This document shows, piece by piece, positions 9,082 to 17,063 of a stretch of 64,000 nt of DNA. The stretch comes from Pseudomonas fragi (GTDB lineage: Bacteria > Pseudomonadota > Gammaproteobacteria > Pseudomonadales > Pseudomonadaceae): NCBI RefSeq assembly GCF_025426255.1, contig NZ_CP104861.1, positions 2,046,001-2,110,000 on the forward strand. The letters are read 5' to 3'. Made by a program: the position numbers and the translations under genes. Position 1 is the stretch's first letter, and each line of letters begins with the position of its first letter. The notes beneath the pieces are model-generated. The model was given only the letters and a program-made list of their open reading frames with translations, ran no database searches and was not told the origin of the DNA.

Positions 9082-10475
9082 ATGCCAAACCGGTGATTGT
9101 CGGCGGCGGCCCGGCGGGTATGTCGGCTGCGATAGAGCTGGCAGAACACGGGGTGCACAGCACGTTGCTCGAAGAAGCTTCACGCCTGGGCGGCGTGGTC
9201 TATCGCGGACCTTTGCGCGACGGTGTCGAACTTGACTACCTGGGCGAGCGCTACAAGGACGCACTGCAAAAGCTGCACCGCGAATTTTCGGCCATTGCCC
9301 ATTTTGTCGATGTGCGTCTCAACCATCGCGTGGTTGGCGGGCAAGGTGAACAATCTCTGCAAGTGCTGGACGACAGTGAGCAGTTGCAGCAAATCGGCTT
9401 CGAACAACTGGTGTTGTCCGCTGGCTGCCATGAACGCAGCGTGCCGTTCCCTGGCTGGACTACTGCGGGTGTAATCATGCTCGGTGGTCTGCAACTGCAG
9501 ATCAAAAGTGGCGTGGTCAAGCCCAAGGGGCCGGCGCTGATCGCCGGTACAGGACCTTTGCTGATGCTGGTGGCCTGCCAGTTGCACGCGGCGGGTGTGG
9601 AAGTGGCCGGGGTATATGAGGCGTGCGAGTTTGGCCGGATTGCCAAGCAAAGCCTGGCACTGCTCAATCAGCCGCAGCTGTTTCTCGACGGTTTGAGCAT
9701 GCTGGTTTACCTCAAGCGCCATGGCGTGGCCGTGCATTACGGTTGGGGTGTAGTGCAAGCAAGGGGCGAGGGTGAACTGAGCGAAGTGATCGTGGCCCCG
9801 TACTCCAGCACCTGGCTGGCCGATATGAACAAGGCGCAGGCGGTGCCAGCTCGCACCCTGGCGGTGGGCTACGGGTTTATTCCGCGGACTCAACTCAGCC
9901 AGCAGATGGGCCTTGAGCACGCTTATAACGTCGATGGTTATCTGGCGGTCAAAGCCAACAACTGGCAGCAGAGCAATCAGCGGTCAATCCACCTGGCCGG
10001 GGATGTCACCGGCATGCGCGGCGGTGAAGCGGCGATGCTCACCGGGCGCATTGCAGCGTTGTCGATTTTGCTGCAACGCGGGGTTTTGAGTGAAAAACAG
10101 GCGCTTGAGCAGCGCCGCGTGTACCAGTCCAGGCTCAACACTATCGTGCGCTTTCGTGGCGGCATTGACCGCTACACCCAGCGCGGCACGCGTCAGATCG
10201 AATTGCCGCAGGCGGACACGGTGGTGTGTCGTTGTGAAAATGTGACCCGTGCGGACATCGACCTGGCCCTGAGCCAGGGCGTGCAAGACATGGCCAGCCT
10301 GAAAATGCGCACCCGAATCAGCATGGGCGACTGCCAGGGCCGGATGTGCGTCGGCTATTGCAGCGATCGCCTGCGTGAAGCCACCGGGCGCAAGGATGTG
10401 GGCTGGTTGCGCCCGCGCTTTCCGCTGGAACCCGTACCGTTTTCGGCTTTTACCAATGCGTGCAAGGATGCCTGA
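9078..10475 (+). CDS. hcnB: Hydrogen cyanide synthase subunit HcnB
   Basis: A 465-residue FAD-dependent subunit of cyanide synthase. The dinucleotide-binding motif VGGGPAGMSAA is at the N-terminus, and a second nucleotide-binding region (LIAGTGPLLMLVA) lies mid-protein. The C-terminus holds a BFD-like [2Fe-2S] domain with cysteines at about 384, 386, 419 and 424 (VCRCE and GDCQGRMC). Size fits the family (about 465-470 residues). The ATG overlapping the hcnA stop is the natural start, and hcnC begins one base after the hcnB stop. The subunit is thought to pass electrons from glycine oxidation to the respiratory chain with HcnA and HcnC. Confidence 0.92.
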   Translation: MNAKPVIVGGGPAGMSAAIELAEHGVHSTLLEEASRLGGVVYRGPLRDGVELDYLGERYKDALQKLHREFSAIAHFVDVRLNHRVVGGQGEQSLQVLDDSEQLQQIGFEQLVLSAGCHERSVPFPGWTTAGVIMLGGLQLQIKSGVVKPKGPALIAGTGPLLMLVACQLHAAGVEVAGVYEACEFGRIAKQSLALLNQPQLFLDGLSMLVYLKRHGVAVHYGWGVVQARGEGELSEVIVAPYSSTWLADMNKAQAVPARTLAVGYGFIPRTQLSQQMGLEHAYNVDGYLAVKANNWQQSNQRSIHLAGDVTGMRGGEAAMLTGRIAALSILLQRGVLSEKQALEQRRVYQSRLNTIVRFRGGIDRYTQRGTRQIELPQADTVVCRCENVTRADIDLALSQGVQDMASLKMRTRISMGDCQGRMCVGYCSDRLREATGRKDVGWLRPRFPLEPVPFSAFTNACKDA

Positions 10476-10476
10476 C

Positions 10477-11733
10477 ATGATCAAGACTTATGATGTGGTG
10501 ATTGCCGGTGGTGGTGTTATTGGCGCGTCCTGTGCCTACCACTTGTCTCGTCGCCAGGATCTGAAAATCGCCATGATCGACTGCAAGCGCCCCGGCAATG
10601 CCAGCCGCGCTTCGGCAGGTGGTTTGTGGGCTATCGGCGAGTCTGTAGGGCTGGGTTGCGGGGTGATTTTTTTCCGCATGATGTCTGCCGAACGCAAGCG
10701 CGAAGCACAGGGTTCGGCAGTAATTGTCGATTCCACCACGCCACATATCCTGCCTGATTGTTTTTTCGACTTTGCCCTGCAATCCAATGCGCTGTACCCC
10801 GGCTTGCACCAGGAGCTGCTGAAAAAGCACGGCATGGATTTCAAGTTCGAGCGCACCGGGCTCAAGTACGTGATTTATGACGATGAAGACCGACAGTATG
10901 CCGAGCATATCGTCGCCAACATTCCACACTTGGCCGATGAGGTCCGCTGGCTCGATCAGGCGGCCCTGCGCGAGTCGGAGCCGAGTGTCAGCCACGACGC
11001 GCAAGGTGCACTGGAATTTCTGTGCGATCACCAGGTGAGCCCGTTCCGTCTGACCGATGCTTACACCGAAGGGGCGCGGCAAAATGGCGTCGACCTGTAC
11101 TTCAATACCAACGTCACTGAGGTGTTGCGTCAGGGCAGCAAGGTGATCGGCGTGCGCACGGATAACCATGGTGCATTCCACAGCAAAACCCTGATCAACG
11201 CTGCTGGCGCCTGGGCGGCAGACCTCAGCGTAATGGCCACCGACCTGAGCATCCCTGTGGCGCCGGTCAAAGGTCAGATTGTGCTGACTGAACGCATGCC
11301 CAAGTTACTCAACGGCTGCCTGACCACCAGTGATTGTTACCTGGCGCAAAAGGACAACGGCGAAATCCTGATTGGTAGTACCACGGAAGACAAAGGGTTT
11401 GACGTGAGCACCACCTTTCCTGAAATCACGGGGCTGGTGCAGGGCGCGATGCGGTGTATTCCTGAACTCAAGGACGTGAACCTCAAGCGTACCTGGGCCG
11501 GGCTGCGTCCGGGCTCGCCCGATGAGTTGCCGATTCTTGGACCAATGAAGGGGGTCGAGGGGTATTTGAATGCATGCGGTCACTTCCGTACCGGCATCCT
11601 GACCTCTGCGATAACCGGTGTGATGCTCGATGCGCTGGTACGAGATGAGCCGCTACCGCTGGATGTCACGCCGTTTCTGGCAGATCGTTTTGACTTGCAA
11701 CCGGTGATGCGGAAAAAAGTCATGGGCGCATAA
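10477..11733 (+). CDS. hcnC: Hydrogen cyanide synthase subunit HcnC
   Basis: A 418-residue DadA-type FAD oxidoreductase that forms the glycine-oxidising subunit of cyanide synthase. It has the N-terminal GGGVIGASCAYHLSRR dinucleotide fold and the distinctive GNASRASAGGLWAIGESVGL segment. Also present are ALEFLCDHQVSPFRLTDAY and the C-terminal RPGSPDELPILG with NACGHFRTGI. These agree closely with HcnC sequences I know from P. protegens. The start is one base after the hcnB stop. The operon ends at a REP hairpin 16 bp downstream and faces fpvA tail to tail. Confidence 0.95.
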   Translation: MIKTYDVVIAGGGVIGASCAYHLSRRQDLKIAMIDCKRPGNASRASAGGLWAIGESVGLGCGVIFFRMMSAERKREAQGSAVIVDSTTPHILPDCFFDFALQSNALYPGLHQELLKKHGMDFKFERTGLKYVIYDDEDRQYAEHIVANIPHLADEVRWLDQAALRESEPSVSHDAQGALEFLCDHQVSPFRLTDAYTEGARQNGVDLYFNTNVTEVLRQGSKVIGVRTDNHGAFHSKTLINAAGAWAADLSVMATDLSIPVAPVKGQIVLTERMPKLLNGCLTTSDCYLAQKDNGEILIGSTTEDKGFDVSTTFPEITGLVQGAMRCIPELKDVNLKRTWAGLRPGSPDELPILGPMKGVEGYLNACGHFRTGILTSAITGVMLDALVRDEPLPLDVTPFLADRFDLQPVMRKKVMGA

Positions 11734-11748
11734 ACGCCTCTGAAGGCT

Positions 11749-11806
11749 GTGGGAGCGAGCCTGTTCGCGATGTTTTTGAGGCCTTCGCGAGCAGGTTCGC
11801 TCCCAC
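11749..11806. repeat. REP-type inverted repeat (family A)
   Basis: A 22-bp inverted repeat (GTGGGAGCGAGCCTGTTCGC / complement, with two mismatches) between the convergent hcnC and fpvA genes. It is probably also the shared transcript-end hairpin. Confidence 0.8.
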
Positions 11807-11813
11807 TGATGTT

Positions 11814-14285
11814 TTAGAAGGTGTATTTGGTGGTCAGCATCAGGTTGCGCGGTTCGCCGTAGTAAGTGGTGCTGAAGTTGCCCAGGCCTGACAGGTATTT
11901 TTTGTCGAATACGTTGTTGGCGTTGAGGTTGAATGTCAGGTGTTCGTTGTACTCGTAGCGGGTCATCAGGTTGACCAGCGCATAGCTCTGCTGCTCGATG
12001 ATGTCGTAGTCAGATTTGGATTCGTTGTAGATCCTGCCGTAAAACGGGCTCTGCCAGTTTACGCCACCGCCCACGGTAACCTTGTTCATCACTCCCGGCA
12101 GGCGGTAGCTGGTGAACAGCCGTGCCACGTTTTCAGGCTTGGTAGTTTCCAGCGGGTAGCCATACAAACGGCCGCCATCTTCGGTTTTGGTCTGGGCGTA
12201 AGTGTAGCCGGCCATCACGTTCCAGTCGGGCATCAGCTCACCGGCCAGTTCAAGTTCGATGCCTTTGGTGGTCGCACCATCAACCGACTTGTAGTAGGTC
12301 TCGTTGGCTGCATCGATACCATCAACGACGGCCAGATTTTTCTGCTCGGTGCGAAAAATCGCTGCGGTGGCATTCAGGCGACCGTCGAAGTATTCACCCT
12401 TCAAACCGATTTCGTAGCTGTTGCCTTCGGTGGGGGCCAGGGTGGTTCCGGATTTGCTCCTCTCGGTGACCGGTTTGTAGATCGAGGTGTAACTGGCGTA
12501 CGCCGAGTAGGTCTCGTTCAGGTCATACACCACACCGGCATACGGCGTGACTTTGCCGTGCTGCTTGGAGGTGGTTTTGTTGTCTGAAAATCTAGCGGAC
12601 TGCACGTAGTATTTATAGGTGTCGTTGTACTGGTAGTCGCTCAGGCGACTGCCAAGGATCAGCGCCAAATCGTCGGTCGGTTTGAAGCGCGCAGCGATAT
12701 AGGCGCTGTTCTGGTTTTGATTCTTTTCGTACTTGCCGTTTTTCGGGAAGTACGGTTTCGGGTAATCGCCGGACCAGTCAAAGATGCTGCCCGGGACCGC
12801 GCCGACCTGGGAGGCGTCAAAGGTCGCACCGGTTTGTCTGGACGACTGTGAAGTGGCGCCTACCACCAACTCATGTTCGCGGCCAAACAGGCTGAACGGG
12901 CCGGTAGCGTTGATATCAGCAGTGTTCTGTACGCGATGGCCTTCCCACTTGCCCCAGTAGAAGAACATACCTTTACCGGTGACCGGATCAGGCATGCCAC
13001 CGCTGGCCGATGCCAGTTGAGTGTCGTGATCATTGGTTTGCTGGGTCAAGGTGCCTTTGACTTTCCAGTCGTTGGCAAAGCGGTGTTCAAGGGAGGCGAA
13101 GGTCGACTGTGCCTGAACGTCGCGACGGCTCCAGTCAGTGGCCGGGTTGAATGAGCGACTGAAATCGGTCTTGGTGTAGTTGGAGAAGTAGTACGGGTTA
13201 CCGGTCCATGACGAGCCGCGTGGCTTGATGTTCTGGTAGTCCATGCCGAAGGTGAACAGGGTGTCCGGGGTCAGGTCGGCCTCGATGATGCCGTAGAACA
13301 CATCATTCTTTTTCGAGGCGTGATCGCGGTATGAGTCGGCATCCTGATAGACCCCGACAAAGCGTCCACGCACGCTGCCGTCTTCATTCAACGGCCCGGA
13401 AATATCACCTTCGGTGCGGTAGTTGTCCCAGGAACCGGCGCTGGCAGTGACTGAGGCCTTGAATTCGCGGGTCGGTTTTTTACGGATCAGGTTCACCGTA
13501 GCCGATGGCTCGCCGGAGCCTGACAACAGACCAGTGGCGCCTTTGATGATATCGACGCGGTCATACAGAGCCATGTCGACCTTGGTCGCGCCTTCATCGA
13601 ACACACCGTCATACTGCGTGTTGACGCCATCGTACTGGAAGTTGGTGATGGCATAGCCACGGGCCGAGTATTCCATGCGGTCGCTGTCGTAGGCCTGGGT
13701 GGAAATCCCCGGCGCGTTGCGCAACACATCGCCGATGCTTTGGGCAGCCTGGTCGTCCATTAGCTGACGGGTGATCACGGTAACGGTTTGCGGGGTTTCG
13801 CGGATCGACAACGGCAGTTTGGTCGAGCTGTTTGTGGCACCGGTGGTGTAGGAATGTGTGTCTTCGGTGGTCAGTGAACGGCCCATGCCCTCGCCGGAAA
13901 TATTGGTCGCGCCAAGCTCCAGGCCTTTGCCTTGAGGTGCACTGAGAATCACCGTATCGCCATTGAGCTGATACGAAATGCCGCTGCCTTGCAGCAGGGA
14001 TTCCAGTGCCTTGACCGGTTCCAGCGAACCGGACACGGAATGCGACTTGATGCCTTGAACCTGATCCGGGCTGTACAGGATTTGCAGGTTGGCTTGCTTG
14101 CCCAGTTCATTCAGCGCGCTGGCCAGTGACTGCGCCGGAATATTCAGGGCCACCGGAGCCGCCTGAGCAATGGATGAACCCAGTAATACCGAGGCCACAA
14201 AGGCGCTGGACAACAGGGTGCGGCGAACAGTCTGGCGCTGGGTAGCGATCGAAAGAGGGGTCCGGCTCAAGTTTGGTCGTTGCAT
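11814..14285 (-). CDS. fpvA: Ferripyoverdine-type TonB-dependent receptor
   Basis: An 823-residue outer-membrane siderophore receptor with a signal peptide ending near SSIAQA (about residue 42) and an STN signalling domain (about 50-115, LNELGKQANLQILYS). The plug has IRETPQTVTVIT, IGDVLRNAPGIS and DRVDIIKGATGLLSGSGEPS, and the barrel ends in TTKYTF. The plug wording and the position next to pvdE identify it as FpvA-like. It should take up ferripyoverdine and, through its STN domain, signal to FpvR. No fpvR or fpvI lies in this window. It is transcribed in the same direction as pvdE, with about 145 bp between, and has no exact PvdS box of its own. Confidence 0.88.
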   Translation of the reverse strand: MQRPNLSRTPLSIATQRQTVRRTLLSSAFVASVLLGSSIAQAAPVALNIPAQSLASALNELGKQANLQILYSPDQVQGIKSHSVSGSLEPVKALESLLQGSGISYQLNGDTVILSAPQGKGLELGATNISGEGMGRSLTTEDTHSYTTGATNSSTKLPLSIRETPQTVTVITRQLMDDQAAQSIGDVLRNAPGISTQAYDSDRMEYSARGYAITNFQYDGVNTQYDGVFDEGATKVDMALYDRVDIIKGATGLLSGSGEPSATVNLIRKKPTREFKASVTASAGSWDNYRTEGDISGPLNEDGSVRGRFVGVYQDADSYRDHASKKNDVFYGIIEADLTPDTLFTFGMDYQNIKPRGSSWTGNPYYFSNYTKTDFSRSFNPATDWSRRDVQAQSTFASLEHRFANDWKVKGTLTQQTNDHDTQLASASGGMPDPVTGKGMFFYWGKWEGHRVQNTADINATGPFSLFGREHELVVGATSQSSRQTGATFDASQVGAVPGSIFDWSGDYPKPYFPKNGKYEKNQNQNSAYIAARFKPTDDLALILGSRLSDYQYNDTYKYYVQSARFSDNKTTSKQHGKVTPYAGVVYDLNETYSAYASYTSIYKPVTERSKSGTTLAPTEGNSYEIGLKGEYFDGRLNATAAIFRTEQKNLAVVDGIDAANETYYKSVDGATTKGIELELAGELMPDWNVMAGYTYAQTKTEDGGRLYGYPLETTKPENVARLFTSYRLPGVMNKVTVGGGVNWQSPFYGRIYNESKSDYDIIEQQSYALVNLMTRYEYNEHLTFNLNANNVFDKKYLSGLGNFSTTYYGEPRNLMLTTKYTF

Positions 14286-14322
14286 TGCGTGCCTAGGCTC
14301 CAGAGAAGGAAAAATCTTTCTT

Positions 14323-14341
14323 GTTAATGGGAATAGTTATT
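14323..14341 (-). promoter_or_regulatory. Weak Fur-like site upstream of fpvA
   Basis: On the minus strand this AT-rich stretch (AATAAC-TATTCC-CATTAAC) keeps the hexamer spacing of a Fur box and matches about 12 of 19 positions, mostly in the right half. It lies 38 bp before the fpvA start. It is only a candidate. Confidence 0.25.
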
Positions 14342-14430
14342 AGACGCAGCACGATCAGGAAACCAGAAACAAGTTCCGCAATTAATTCGGATTATTTTTT
14401 CAGCTGTTGCGGGAGTCGCGGTGAGTTGTG

Positions 14431-16095
14431 TCAGGCGACATCCAGCGCGGTGCTGACTTTGCCGCTGTCCATGCGTACCAGTTGGTCGGCAACGTCGAAG
14501 TAACGGTCGTCGTGGGAAATCACGATGATGGTTTTGCCCAGGCGCTTAAGGTCCGGCAACAGCTCGGTGTAGAAAATGCGGCGGAAGGTGGGGTCCTGGT
14601 CGGCGGCCCATTCGTCAAATACCAGCACCGGGCGTTCTTCGAGCCAGGCATTGACCAGCGCCAGGCGCTTGCGTTGGCCGGTCGAGAGGTCGGTGGTGCT
14701 GAACTGACCGTCGGTGATACTGACCTTGTGCGAAATTTCCAGGCGCTTGAGGTATTGCTCGGCGTCCTGGGGGATTTTCATGTCGCCTTGCACCACGTCG
14801 TCGAACAGGTAGTAGTCGGCAAAAATGGTGGTGAACAACTGGCGGTAATCATCGCGGCTTTGGGCTGTGACGGGGCTGCCGTTCAGGCGGATTTCACCTT
14901 GCTGCGGTGCGTACAGGCCTAGCAGCAATTTGATCAGGGTAGTTTTGCCGCAACCGTTTTCACCGACGATAAACACAATATCGCCCTGCTTGATCTGCAG
15001 GTTGACCGGCCCCAAGTGGAACGGGGCACTGCCATCCACGGCTGGAAAAGTGTAATTGACGTCCAGCAGTTCCAGGCTATTTACCGTCTTGTCCTGTTCC
15101 CCCGGCTCGCTGAGCAGCAAGTGCGGTTCGGGTGAGTTGAATTGCTCGGACAAGTCGGCGATGCGCCGGAATGCGATTTGCGCACGGCTGATGATCGGCA
15201 GGGTGCTGATCAGATGCTCCAGCGGGCCTTTCATATACAGCAGCACCAGGACAAAACCACTGATAACGCCAGGATTATTGCTGGGCCACCAGGACTGCAT
15301 GGCCAAGGCCAGGCCAATGACCACGAAGAACAGCATCGAGCCCAGGCTTTTGGCGATCACAAAGGTATTGATCGAGCGTACTTGGATGTCGCAGATTTTT
15401 TGCGCCGTGCGCGCAATGCCGCTGACGAACATACGCTGACGGCGTGGGCGATGGATGCGCAGTTCCTTGGCGCCCTCGGCAATTGCGTTGTAATGCTTTT
15501 GCAGTTCGTCCTCGGCTTCGCGGGCTTCGCTGAAGCCGTTGAGGCCGTAGCCACGGGCAATGTATTGAATGACGGTGCCGATCACGATTGCCACCAGCAT
15601 CATCAAGAACATGGGCCACGACAGCATCGCCAGATAGCCCATGCAGCCCAGGGTCACGGTCAGGGAAATGGCCAGCGGCGCAAAGGCAAAGGCAAAATCA
15701 CTGATGGTGTCGACATCGTGGGTCAGCACCGGGATCAGGCGGTGGCTGCGGTAGCGTTCGATTTGCGAAATCGGCGCCGAGAGTACTTTTTCGCCCAGCT
15801 CTTTGCGCAACCTGGCAATGATGTGCTGGCCGACGTAGTTGCTGCCAATATCCGAACAGATGCTACTGGCCAGTGCCAGCACGCAGAGCCCGGCGAACAG
15901 GGCGACCACCTGCTGTGTGAGGCCGCCTTCGGCATGCAGTGCGTTATTGATGGTTGCCAGCAATACCGTGACGCTTAACCCGCCGACCATCCCCAGCAAT
16001 ACGGACAGGCTGACGATCAGGCGAAACGGCTTGAGCAGGGTCAACAGTTCTCTCAGAACCCCGGGCGAGGTCCGGGGTGTAGCGGGCTGGCTCAT
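14431..16095 (-). CDS. pvdE: Pyoverdine precursor exporter, ABC type
   Basis: A 554-residue cyclic-peptide-exporter ABC protein with the membrane and ATPase domains fused. The N-terminal half has six membrane segments (about residues 20-300). The C-terminal half has Walker A GENGCGKTTLIK, a degenerate signature LSTGQRKRLAL, and Walker B VLVFDEWAADQDP, all typical of PvdE/SyrD. It moves the acylated ferribactin precursor from cytoplasm to periplasm for maturation. The ATG preceded by AAGGAA is chosen over a TTG two codons upstream. An exact PvdS promoter box lies 44 bp upstream, and fpvA follows on the same strand. Confidence 0.93.
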   Translation of the reverse strand: MSQPATPRTSPGVLRELLTLLKPFRLIVSLSVLLGMVGGLSVTVLLATINNALHAEGGLTQQVVALFAGLCVLALASSICSDIGSNYVGQHIIARLRKELGEKVLSAPISQIERYRSHRLIPVLTHDVDTISDFAFAFAPLAISLTVTLGCMGYLAMLSWPMFLMMLVAIVIGTVIQYIARGYGLNGFSEAREAEDELQKHYNAIAEGAKELRIHRPRRQRMFVSGIARTAQKICDIQVRSINTFVIAKSLGSMLFFVVIGLALAMQSWWPSNNPGVISGFVLVLLYMKGPLEHLISTLPIISRAQIAFRRIADLSEQFNSPEPHLLLSEPGEQDKTVNSLELLDVNYTFPAVDGSAPFHLGPVNLQIKQGDIVFIVGENGCGKTTLIKLLLGLYAPQQGEIRLNGSPVTAQSRDDYRQLFTTIFADYYLFDDVVQGDMKIPQDAEQYLKRLEISHKVSITDGQFSTTDLSTGQRKRLALVNAWLEERPVLVFDEWAADQDPTFRRIFYTELLPDLKRLGKTIIVISHDDRYFDVADQLVRMDSGKVSTALDVA

Positions 16096-16138
16096 AAACA
16101 AGAGTTCCTTGGATCAAGGGGAGGGCAGTCTCTTGTGA

Positions 16139-16162
16139 ACGAGTGATTGGGTCGCGGATTTA
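16139..16162 (-). promoter_or_regulatory. PvdS (iron-starvation) promoter box for pvdE
   Basis: Read on the minus strand this is TAAAT-N16-CGT, an exact match to the IS box recognised by the sigma factor PvdS. It lies between pvdO and pvdE, with its CGT 44 bp before the pvdE start. pvdE (and possibly fpvA) should therefore be switched on by PvdS under iron limitation. Confidence 0.85.
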
Positions 16163-16174
16163 GCGGCTGAGTGG

Positions 16175-17047
16175 TTACAGATCGCGCTCTACCCGGAACC
16201 CGATCCAGTCGCCACGGGTTTGCGGGTAAATATCGTTGCGGTTGCCCGAGCGGGAGAACACCGGCGCCTCACCCCAGTCGTTGCCGCGAATCTGGTGCAG
16301 TTCGCAGGTGCTGTCAGTGACCCAGGCGCTGCCGTCGGCGGGCGCACCGATGTAGTCGTTGTGCTTGCAGTCCGCCAGCCACTCATAAACGTTGCCGTGC
16401 ATGTCGTATACGCCAAATGCGTTGGCCGGGTAGCTGCCCGCCGGTGAGGTGTAGCTGTAGCCATCGGCGGGGCCGTAGGTGTTGGCATGTTTGGCAATGC
16501 TGTATGCCTTGCCTTCATCCATCGGGAACGGGAAAGGCCCGGTAGACCCGGCCCGTGCAGCGTATTCACGGGTGGCCTCGCTGACCATGCGATACGGTTT
16601 GGCGGTTTTTTTGGAAATCCAGCTGACGTAGTTTTTGACGTCGTTAAAGTCCATGCACACCGCTGGTTGGCGCGGCCCTTGGGGATAGCGCGGTTTGCTG
16701 GCGATGCAGGCGCGCCCCGGGCGGTCGTCGCCATCGGCAATCGTGACTCCGGTCTCCTTGATATACGCATCGAACTCGCCCGCTGTGATCTGGAAGCGGC
16801 TGATGGCAATCGGTTTGCTGAAGGTCACGGTGTGCATCGGGCCTTCATCAGGTTCGCGCCCGACTTCATCTTGCGGTGTGCCCATGACGAAACTGCCAAC
16901 GGGCAGTACCACCATTTCAGGGCAATGCTTGCAGTCCTTGAAGACCGTGCCCGGTGGTGCGGGTGGGTTGGCCTGGGCCAATGCGGGTATGGCACTGGAA
17001 AACAGGGCGGTGAGGGGCAAGTAATACAGTGGCTTCAACTTAAACAT
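16175..17047 (-). CDS. pvdO: Pyoverdine maturation protein PvdO (FGE-sulfatase fold)
   Basis: A 290-residue periplasmic protein of the formylglycine-generating-enzyme/sulfatase-modifying-factor fold. A signal peptide ends near IPALAQA. The family landmarks are present: PVGSFVMGTPQDEVGREPDEGP, YRMVSEATREYAARAGSTG, AFGVYDMHGNVYEW and a C-terminal GFRVERD. PvdO is known to act in chromophore oxidation of the pyoverdine precursor. A GTG five codons upstream (17062) is an alternative start and would sit one base after the pvdM stop. Either way it is co-transcribed with pvdM. pvdN is absent between the two. Confidence 0.9.
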   Translation of the reverse strand: MFKLKPLYYLPLTALFSSAIPALAQANPPAPPGTVFKDCKHCPEMVVLPVGSFVMGTPQDEVGREPDEGPMHTVTFSKPIAISRFQITAGEFDAYIKETGVTIADGDDRPGRACIASKPRYPQGPRQPAVCMDFNDVKNYVSWISKKTAKPYRMVSEATREYAARAGSTGPFPFPMDEGKAYSIAKHANTYGPADGYSYTSPAGSYPANAFGVYDMHGNVYEWLADCKHNDYIGAPADGSAWVTDSTCELHQIRGNDWGEAPVFSRSGNRNDIYPQTRGDWIGFRVERDL

Positions 17048-17063
17048 GGGCTGTGGTTTCACT

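Noticed and set aside
8764..11733. Three-gene operon considered as an opine/octopine or D-nopaline oxidase
   Set aside because: HcnC wording, the 105-residue [2Fe-2S] subunit and the ANR-positioned promoter fit cyanide synthase better, and no opine transport genes are adjacent.
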